In this document: positions 1-4,769 of the stretch, one piece after another
Numbering within the stretch: the stretch's first letter is position 1
How the letters are laid out: each line of letters starts with the position of its first letter
Source of the DNA: Rhodothermia bacterium
Lineage (GTDB): Bacteria > Bacteroidota > Rhodothermia > Rhodothermales > JABDKH01
Direction of reading: 5' to 3'
Assembly (NCBI GenBank): GCA_018679295.1
Contig: JAHHLP010000308.1
Span: forward strand, 1 to 8,796
DNA: 8,796 nt
Made by a program: the position numbers and the translations under genes
Notes under the pieces: generated by a model
Seen by the model: only the letters and a program-made list of their open reading frames with translations
Database searches by the model: none
What the model was told of the DNA's origin: nothing

Positions 1-63
1 AACGTTGGCAATATCAGCGTAGATATGCATTGGAGAGATATCACGCAACCTGGACACATCCAC
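1..63 (-). CDS. possible start of a further operon gene, cut by left edge
   Basis: An open frame on the minus strand runs from a GTG at 63 to the window edge with no stop. It would begin VDVSRLRDISPMHIYADIAN. An AGGA lies 5 nt before the GTG (AGGATCCACGTG). Other in-frame starts are GTG at 57, TTG at 48 and ATG at 30. The position, about 60 nt after the DUF4249-like gene and on the same strand, fits another operon member. Twenty-one codons are too few to recognise a family, and the frame also stays open upstream into the preceding gene, so an open stretch here could be chance. Confidence 0.2.
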   Translation of the reverse strand, partial: MDVSRLRDISPMHIYADIANV

Positions 64-69
64 GTGGAT
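58..69. repeat. 12-bp perfect palindrome (ATCCACGTGGAT)
   Basis: ATCCACGTGGAT is a perfect inverted repeat with no spacer, centred on CACGTG. It lies between the end of the DUF4249-like gene and the possible next start codon on the minus strand. It could be an operator half-site pair or a chance palindrome. It has no loop and no following T-run, so it does not look like an intrinsic terminator. Confidence 0.3.
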
Positions 70-122
70 CCTGGTGCAGCGGTTGAAATGGCGTTCTTCG
101 CTGGCGGAGAGATGCGACCCAG

Positions 123-1007
123 CTACCTTTTCACGAGAAGGGTATCATTTGGCGCCCATGATTTCGCCAGACTGAACCCCGCGCCCACAAACCCGAACCC
201 GCCTGTCACGTTCGACATCGTTCCGGGCTCGACGAGTATTTCGGGATCGAAGATACCACCCGGCGGCGACCACTCCCTATTCGCCACGATGAGCTTAGTT
301 CGTATCAGTACAACCTTGATTTCGGTGTCGACGCCGAACCGGTCTTTCACGAGAGAGCGAATGAAAGCCGTATCACGGGAAACCTGGACTGGGATCAGGA
401 AAGAGGTCGGTTGCTGCGACCCTACTCCGTCGTAGGCGATGGCGGTGCTGTCGCGCTCGGTCCCGGTGAAGCTCTGGAACTTATAGTGATAGATAACCTG
501 AACGCGAATAAGGTTGGGAGGGGTGCCGGTGACCTGCACGTCCAGTACCGCCGGCGGTTTTTCCAACTTTGGCGGCACGACTAATTCAGAGAAAGCAGGT
601 ACGGTCACGACAACCCCGGTAGCGGCTCCGTCTGATCGTGTTGCTGTGATTTCATAGGTCTCTCCAAACTCGGCGGCAAACGGAGCCGTGAACACATGAG
701 CGAACATCCCGTCCGGTTCCGTAATAATGGAATCTCTCCACACCCGTGTAGTTAGGTTCGACCGTGCCACGGACGTAACGTCGGCATCGATCGGTGTCGG
801 CGAGATAGGCTCGAGCACCCCGTCAATCGAATACAGCCTGAGAACCTGTCGATCGAGCTGCGGGGACAGTACTCCGAAGAACGAGTAGGGCACGTCCGTT
901 CCGAGAACCGCCACGACGTCTTCGGAGCAAGAAACACCCGTAAAAGCAAATATTATTAAGTAAAAGCCTATGCACCAACGATTTATATGATATGTATAAT
1001 TTGTCAC
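123..1007 (-). CDS. DUF4249-like lipoprotein, partner of TonB-dependent receptor
   Basis: This 294-residue protein has a hydrophobic N-terminal segment (about residues 12-26) ending in a possible lipobox, GVSC, with Cys27 as the acylated residue. The -3 glycine is unusual. The rest looks like a beta-rich extracytoplasmic domain: a region resembling the DUF4249 N-terminal repeat (about 35-135), ending in a VVVTVP-type strand, then a second strand-rich half. DUF4249 proteins in Bacteroidota are usually encoded next to TonB-dependent receptors and are thought to sit on the outer membrane as substrate-binding or lid partners; the biochemical role is unproven. The start is GTG, chosen because it overlaps the upstream receptor stop as GTGA and leaves an intact signal sequence. 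No Shine-Dalgarno sequence is visible, so translation is probably coupled to the receptor. Its first ~25 codons are much more AT-rich than the surroundings. Lipoprotein call fairly firm, family call moderate. Confidence 0.65.
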   Translation of the reverse strand: MTNYTYHINRWCIGFYLIIFAFTGVSCSEDVVAVLGTDVPYSFFGVLSPQLDRQVLRLYSIDGVLEPISPTPIDADVTSVARSNLTTRVWRDSIITEPDGMFAHVFTAPFAAEFGETYEITATRSDGAATGVVVTVPAFSELVVPPKLEKPPAVLDVQVTGTPPNLIRVQVIYHYKFQSFTGTERDSTAIAYDGVGSQQPTSFLIPVQVSRDTAFIRSLVKDRFGVDTEIKVVLIRTKLIVANREWSPPGGIFDPEILVEPGTMSNVTGGFGFVGAGFSLAKSWAPNDTLLVKR

Positions 1008-3436
1008 TTGATATCTATCTTGACCCCCACGGACGGTATGATGGGTAGCTGATCGACCCGGCGAAGAGTGAAAACATCCAGGTAGAAGATGTTGCGACGG
1101 TCATAGAGGTTGATCAGGCTGGCCTGCACGGTGAAGTCAGCTCGCCGTGTCTCGAAAGTTCTATGCACTGACAGATCCAGGCGGTGGTAGGCGGGCAACA
1201 CCCCTCGAAACGGACGTTCGTAGATAACGCGGCGGGAGGCTGGGAGTAAGTCCGCGCTAACGATGTCGTCCACGACTGCAAATCCGTCAAACCCGATTGC
1301 CTGACTGAACGGCAGACCCGACCCGAATTCCCAACGGGCACTGACCTTTAGAGCCCCCAAAGACGTGCTTCCCAGCGCGTTCACTTGGTGACGTCGGTCG
1401 TGTGGCGGCCGGAATCGAAGCGTCTCGGTTCCGTACCAAACTATCAGAGACGCTTGCTCGGCCTCGTACCGCGTGGATGATAGTCCGTAGGTGACGTAAC
1501 CGTAGAATCCTTTCGTCCGAAACTCGGCTCTCAGGTCCGCGCCGACAGACCGACCCGTGGCGGGTTGTAGCCTCGTGGTGAATTGCGGGAACGCAGTCCA
1601 TTCACTAATGAATAGATTTGTCAATCGTTTGTAATAGCCCTCAACAGAAATCTCCATTCCAGCCACTGGAGAGGCTGAGTATCCAAGCAGTGCATGAAAG
1701 GCTTTCGGAACCCTACCGGCCCGGACGTCTTCTACATCGCTTTCCTGTCGGGGAGAAGTGGTCCATGCAGTGAAGACGCTTGCAGCGTCCCGCCGATCTG
1801 AAAGACCGATGATTGCCTGGTGGTAAATGCCTGCCGCAGCTGAAAGCCTGTGTGTCCCGCCGGCCCAGGTCAGTCGGACTCGCGGCTCAAGAAAGGGCGC
1901 GAATCGGATGTCGAAAAACTGTGCCCTAAATCCAGTCCTGAGTCGAAGTCTTCGACCGATGCGAAACTCAGGCTCGACATACACCGCAACGTGTTCGAGA
2001 GTATCGCTGTCCGTCGAGATGTTTTGGAACAAACCGCCCAGGTCACTTTCCAGGCTGATCAGCCGAACCGAGGCGCCGGCGTCAACATCGGTGGATTCAC
2101 CGAAGAAAGTGGCATCGGCTCCGATGTGCAGATTCCGTATTCGCGATGACCGCGTTGGGTTATCAACAGGACCCAATTCGGTCGGCAACTCGGAATAAGA
2201 GATCCGAATGTCGATCATCACCGGAGTGATCGAGGGTACGGCGACAAGGCGCATTCCAGCCGCAAAATTCGTCCACCGGACTTCCTCGGGAGCCGCTCCG
2301 CTACGGTCTTCAGCTATCGTGCCACGGTCGTGGGTTCTCAATATCGTTGCGGACAACTTGCCGCTCGCGCCCACGGATCCGCCTACTTTTGCGAACACAT
2401 CCCCGAAAGAAAACAGCAGGTCACGTCCGATAACTCGTGACGCCACGCCGTCGACGAGTGACTCCCTGCCGGAGGCGAGGAATGACCAACGATTTCGCGC
2501 GATAGGCCCCTCTATCCGAATGCCGCTAATGAACGGTGACAACGTCGCCGACGCGCTGAATCGCCGGTTGTTACCCGACCGCGTGGTCACGTCAATAACA
2601 GACGATATCCTCTCTCCGAATCGGCTGCCGAAGCCGCCCGCATAGATGTCGGTCCGCGACAGCAGATCGGACGGGAACGCCGAATAGAAACCGACGATGT
2701 GAAATGGTTGGTAGACCATCATTCCGTCTACCTGAACCAGGTTCTGGGTCGGTTCACCGCCGCGGACAAAGAGTTGACCGCCGCGATCGCCCAACGCAAC
2801 TACACCGGGAAGCGAGGTGAGCAGCCCGACGAGATCTGCAGAGAGATCAGGCGCAGGAACCAGTTCGATGTCTGCGGGCCGGACGGTCTGCTGTCCTGCC
2901 GTGACGTTAGCCGCCCCCCCGATGCGTTCAGACTCAATCAGGACCTCGTCAAGAGATGCGTCTCCCGGCTCAAGAGAAATATTCAGGCTTATGTTCTCTC
3001 CCGGTCCGACTTCTACCGTCGCGGCGTACACGGCAAACCCAATATGGCTGGCCTTGAGAAAGTAGCGGGAGGGGGGCAAGGCGGAGATGACGTACAGACC
3101 GTCTCGACTCGTCACGGCCGCACGCAGCGTGCCCGATCCAGACCGGAGGACGATGTTGACGAGTTCGAGCGGTTCACCGGTTTCGACGTCGGCTACGAAA
3201 CCACTGACCGACCCGGTCTGTGCCCTGGATTCGTAGCAGAAAACGAGCGCGAGCGCAAACAACCCGATCGTGAAGGTCGCGAGTGTGCTGGATGTAATAA
3301 ACGCGCGAGCTTCGAGCACGGTGATCGGTCGCGTATCGGACAGCGGGTAGAAGTGTTGCGTCGACGGTAGGCTCGAGTTAGCCGAAGCCGAAAGGGTCAC
3401 GGTGGAAAAGTAAAACCGCGCCCAGCAAATCGCCAT
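1004..3436 (-). CDS. TonB-dependent receptor with carboxypeptidase-regulatory-like domain
   Basis: An 810-residue outer-membrane TonB-dependent receptor. In order: a signal peptide with hydrophobic core at about residues 51-67 and likely cleavage after Ala72; a carboxypeptidase-regulatory-like domain (about 75-157, with TGEPLELVNIVL and SRDGLYVISALPPSRYFL); a TonB-box-like LDEVLIESE (162-170); a plug (about 180-287, with LPGVV, VRGG and QVDGMMVY); then a 22-strand-type barrel to the C-terminus. The last residues (GVKIDIK) lack a terminal aromatic. The ATG at 3436 follows an in-frame TAG directly and gives a 39-residue extension before the signal peptide. GTG at codon 40 (3319) would give a conventional N-terminus, but neither start has a clear Shine-Dalgarno. 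The gene follows msrP by 23 nt and overlaps the DUF4249-like gene by 4 nt, so the three are probably one transcript. The substrate cannot be read from the sequence. Confidence 0.93.
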   Translation of the reverse strand: MAICWARFYFSTVTLSASANSSLPSTQHFYPLSDTRPITVLEARAFITSSTLATFTIGLFALALVFCYESRAQTGSVSGFVADVETGEPLELVNIVLRSGSGTLRAAVTSRDGLYVISALPPSRYFLKASHIGFAVYAATVEVGPGENISLNISLEPGDASLDEVLIESERIGGAANVTAGQQTVRPADIELVPAPDLSADLVGLLTSLPGVVALGDRGGQLFVRGGEPTQNLVQVDGMMVYQPFHIVGFYSAFPSDLLSRTDIYAGGFGSRFGERISSVIDVTTRSGNNRRFSASATLSPFISGIRIEGPIARNRWSFLASGRESLVDGVASRVIGRDLLFSFGDVFAKVGGSVGASGKLSATILRTHDRGTIAEDRSGAAPEEVRWTNFAAGMRLVAVPSITPVMIDIRISYSELPTELGPVDNPTRSSRIRNLHIGADATFFGESTDVDAGASVRLISLESDLGGLFQNISTDSDTLEHVAVYVEPEFRIGRRLRLRTGFRAQFFDIRFAPFLEPRVRLTWAGGTHRLSAAAGIYHQAIIGLSDRRDAASVFTAWTTSPRQESDVEDVRAGRVPKAFHALLGYSASPVAGMEISVEGYYKRLTNLFISEWTAFPQFTTRLQPATGRSVGADLRAEFRTKGFYGYVTYGLSSTRYEAEQASLIVWYGTETLRFRPPHDRRHQVNALGSTSLGALKVSARWEFGSGLPFSQAIGFDGFAVVDDIVSADLLPASRRVIYERPFRGVLPAYHRLDLSVHRTFETRRADFTVQASLINLYDRRNIFYLDVFTLRRVDQLPIIPSVGVKIDIK

Positions 3437-3459
3437 CTAATAACAGGTGCGCGGAGTCG

Positions 3460-4479
3460 TCAGCCGCGCGATCCGCCCCGGTACATCCCCGCCACCCACT
3501 CGCCGTAGCCGTTGAACATCTGCGTTGGTACGCGACGGATATCCTCTTCGGTCCGCATGAACTTTTCGGTTGCTTGACTCCAGCGCGGATGTGGCACGTT
3601 CGGGTTTACGTTCGACAGGAAGCTGTACTCAGTCGGCTGCAAATCATTCCAAAACGTGGGGGGCTGCTTGTCCACAAACTCAATACGGACAATCGCCTTT
3701 GGACTCTTATATCCATATTTCCACGGCATTGCGATACGGATCGGCGACCCGTTCTGCTTCGTCAATGGTTCCCCGTACATCCCCGTGACAACGAACGCGA
3801 GTTCGTTCGTCGCCTCATCCATCCGGAATCCTTCGTAGAATGGCCATGGGTACCAAGGCTGTGACGGGATTCCCGGCATCTGTTTATCGCGTTTGGCTGA
3901 AACAAACCGAACGTGCGTCGCCGTCGATAGCGGGTTGCATCGGTCGATGAGTTTGGCCAACGGAAATCCGGTCCAAGGAATCGTCATGGACCACGCCTCG
4001 ACGCATCGGAATCGATAGACCCTTTCCTCAAGGCTCATCGACCGGATCAGTTCGTCCACGTCCAGCTTCAGAGGCTTCTCGACCAAGCCGGTGACCTCGA
4101 TAGTCCAGGGGAACGGTTCGTACGCGCCCGTCAGATGCCAGACCTTCTTGGATGACCCGTCGAACTCGTAGAAGTTGTTGTACGAAGACGCCGCAATTCT
4201 GTCCGTCAGAACACGCTCAGGCACTCTGAACGTCGCGTTGCGAACGGCAGGATATCCGGTCCTCGTCGCGTTGCTGGGGATGGTGTCCAGTGGACCGTCG
4301 GGTCGGTTCGCGCTCGCTCGAGATGCCGCCTGGTTACCGCACGCCATAGGAGCCGCCGTGAGAGCGACCGCTCCGAGGCTGAGTTTCCTTACAAACTCGC
4401 GCCGGCTTACATACGTGTCTCGCGATGTTGCGTCTCGATCAGCTACTAGCCAGCCGGGCGGGATAATGATGTTAGACAT
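3460..4479 (-). CDS. msrP: MsrP/YedY-type molybdopterin reductase, Tat-exported
   Basis: A 339-residue member of the sulfite-oxidase fold, closest to MsrP (YedY), the periplasmic methionine-sulfoxide reductase catalytic subunit. The twin-arginine motif SRREFVRK (residues 25-32) precedes a hydrophobic stretch ending APMACGNQ, giving Tat export of the folded cofactor-loaded enzyme. RCVEAWSM (158-165) carries Cys159, the expected molybdenum ligand. Other family signatures are PWTGFPL (168-174), the PWYPWPFYEGFRMDEA region (208-223), GSPIRIAMPWKYGYKS (244-259) and the C-terminal FNGYGEWVAGMY. Length is normal. The ATG has GAAGG nine bases upstream. The usual membrane haem partner MsrQ does not follow; a TonB-dependent receptor does, 23 nt downstream. 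The reaction expected from the family is reduction of protein methionine sulfoxide or other S/N-oxides. Family is clear; the physiological substrate and electron donor here are not. Confidence 0.92.
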   Translation of the reverse strand: MSNIIIPPGWLVADRDATSRDTYVSRREFVRKLSLGAVALTAAPMACGNQAASRASANRPDGPLDTIPSNATRTGYPAVRNATFRVPERVLTDRIAASSYNNFYEFDGSSKKVWHLTGAYEPFPWTIEVTGLVEKPLKLDVDELIRSMSLEERVYRFRCVEAWSMTIPWTGFPLAKLIDRCNPLSTATHVRFVSAKRDKQMPGIPSQPWYPWPFYEGFRMDEATNELAFVVTGMYGEPLTKQNGSPIRIAMPWKYGYKSPKAIVRIEFVDKQPPTFWNDLQPTEYSFLSNVNPNVPHPRWSQATEKFMRTEEDIRRVPTQMFNGYGEWVAGMYRGGSRG

Positions 4480-4488
4480 GCGGAGCGA

Positions 4489-4493
4489 CCTTC
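4489..4493 (-). promoter_or_regulatory. ribosome-binding site of msrP
   Basis: On the minus strand GAAGG lies nine bases before the ATG at 4479. It is weak but is the best anti-16S match in the leader and supports this start. It directly follows the 3' arm of the leader hairpin at 4494-4516. Confidence 0.45.
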
Positions 4494-4516
4494 AGGTTGA
4501 CATGAGCTTCCAACCT
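4494..4516 (-). other. leader hairpin upstream of msrP
   Basis: AGGTTG (4494-4499 read on plus) and CAACCT (4511-4516) are perfect inverted repeats of 6 bp with an 11-nt loop. In the msrP transcript this hairpin would abut the GAAGG ribosome-binding site. It could modulate translation; it could equally be chance. Confidence 0.3.
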
Positions 4517-4525
4517 CGTGAATAC

Positions 4526-4545
4526 CCGGTCCGTTCCGGTCCGAT
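4526..4545. repeat. 10-bp tandem repeat near the msrP start site
   Basis: CCGGTCCGTT (4526-4535) is followed immediately by CCGGTCCGAT (4536-4545), two copies with one mismatch. The pair overlaps the end of the predicted -10 element and the expected transcription start of the msrP operon. One helical turn of spacing is what a dimeric regulator would need, so it is a candidate operator. Confidence 0.4.
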
Positions 4546-4572
4546 TCTAACGCAGGTCTTACGAATTTCTAA
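4544..4572 (-). promoter_or_regulatory. candidate sigma70-like promoter of the msrP operon
   Basis: On the minus strand TTAGAA (4572-4567) is separated by 17 nt from TAGAAT (4549-4544), matching TTGACA in 4 of 6 and TATAAT in 5 of 6 positions. A start near 4537 would give a leader of about 58 nt. If the organism uses the Bacteroidota -7/-33 consensus, this match could be misleading. Confidence 0.35.
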
Positions 4573-4587
4573 CATCGATCGTACATT
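4559..4587 (+). promoter_or_regulatory. weak candidate promoter for the riboswitch transcript
   Basis: TTACGA (4559-4564), 17 nt spacer, TACATT (4582-4587) is the best plus-strand pair I can find upstream of the aptamer, with 3/6 and 4/6 matches. It would start the RNA near 4594, just before the hairpin at 4602-4624. The match is poor; the position is the main argument. Confidence 0.2.
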
Positions 4588-4601
4588 CGTCACGTCACAC
4601 T

Positions 4602-4624
4602 GAGGCCATACCCAGCAAGGCCTC
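4602..4624 (+). other. 6-bp hairpin directly before the TPP aptamer
   Basis: GAGGCC (4602-4607) and GGCCTC (4619-4624) form a perfect 6-bp stem with an 11-nt loop, ending three bases before the aptamer P1 helix. If transcription starts near 4594 it would be at the 5' end of the RNA and could protect the leader or help isolate the aptamer fold. Confidence 0.35.
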
Positions 4625-4627
4625 TTC

Positions 4628-4711
4628 ACTGTTGGGGGTGCTTTGCAACAAGCAAGGCTGAGAACACACCCTTTGAACCTGATCCGGCTAGTACCGGTGT
4701 AGGGAAATGGT
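4628..4711 (+). ncRNA. TPP riboswitch aptamer (THI box)
   Basis: This RNA element binds thiamin pyrophosphate and normally represses the gene behind it when the cofactor is abundant. The conserved core is present: GGGGGTG (4634-4640), GGCTGAGA (4656-4663), ACCCTTTGAACCTGATC (4668-4684) and GTGTAGGGAA (4697-4706). Helices can be drawn: P2 GGGGT/ACCC; P3 GCTTTGC (4640-4646) with GCAAGGC (4652-4658); P5 CCGG (4684-4687) with CCGG (4693-4696); P1 ACTGTT (4628-4633) with AATGGT (4706-4711), including two G-U pairs. It lies upstream of a TonB-dependent receptor on the same strand. THI elements before outer-membrane receptors are known in Bacteroidota and taken to mark thiamin uptake. Confidence 0.93.
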
Positions 4712-4763
4712 CAAACCACGATCTGATTCCGGGCGGCCTCAAAGAACCTGCGACCATTTGTGG
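4705..4763 (+). promoter_or_regulatory. riboswitch expression platform with mutually exclusive helices
   Basis: AAATGGTC (4705-4712) contains the 3' strand of aptamer P1 and is perfectly complementary to GACCATTT (4752-4759). Pairing these would break P1, so this helix is expected when TPP is absent. When P1 forms, CCACGA (4716-4721) can pair with TTGTGG (4758-4763), 7-12 nt before the ATG at 4770, where a ribosome would bind. There is no T-run after either helix, so control is probably translational. The complementarities are seen; the switching order is inferred. Confidence 0.5.
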
Positions 4764-4769
4764 CTGCGC

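Noticed and set aside
25..435. 136-residue plus-strand open frame at the left end
   Set aside because: It lies mostly antisense to the DUF4249-like gene, has no ribosome-binding site and no recognisable domain.
1827..2645. several plus-strand open frames of 99-145 residues
   Set aside because: All are antisense to the receptor barrel, where GC-rich codon bias keeps the opposite strand open.
2699..3370. 223-residue plus-strand open frame
   Set aside because: It is fully antisense to the signal, regulatory and plug domains of the minus-strand receptor, is charged and low in hydrophobic blocks, and matches no family I know.
4496..4525. plus-strand TTGACA (4497-4502) as a -35 box for the riboswitch transcript
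   Set aside because: Seventeen bases downstream is GAATAC, a poor -10 match, and the hexamer lies inside the msrP leader hairpin.
4175..4603. 142-residue plus-strand open frame spanning the msrP start and divergent region
   Set aside because: It is antisense to the MsrP Tat signal and runs through the promoter region without a ribosome-binding site or recognisable domain.
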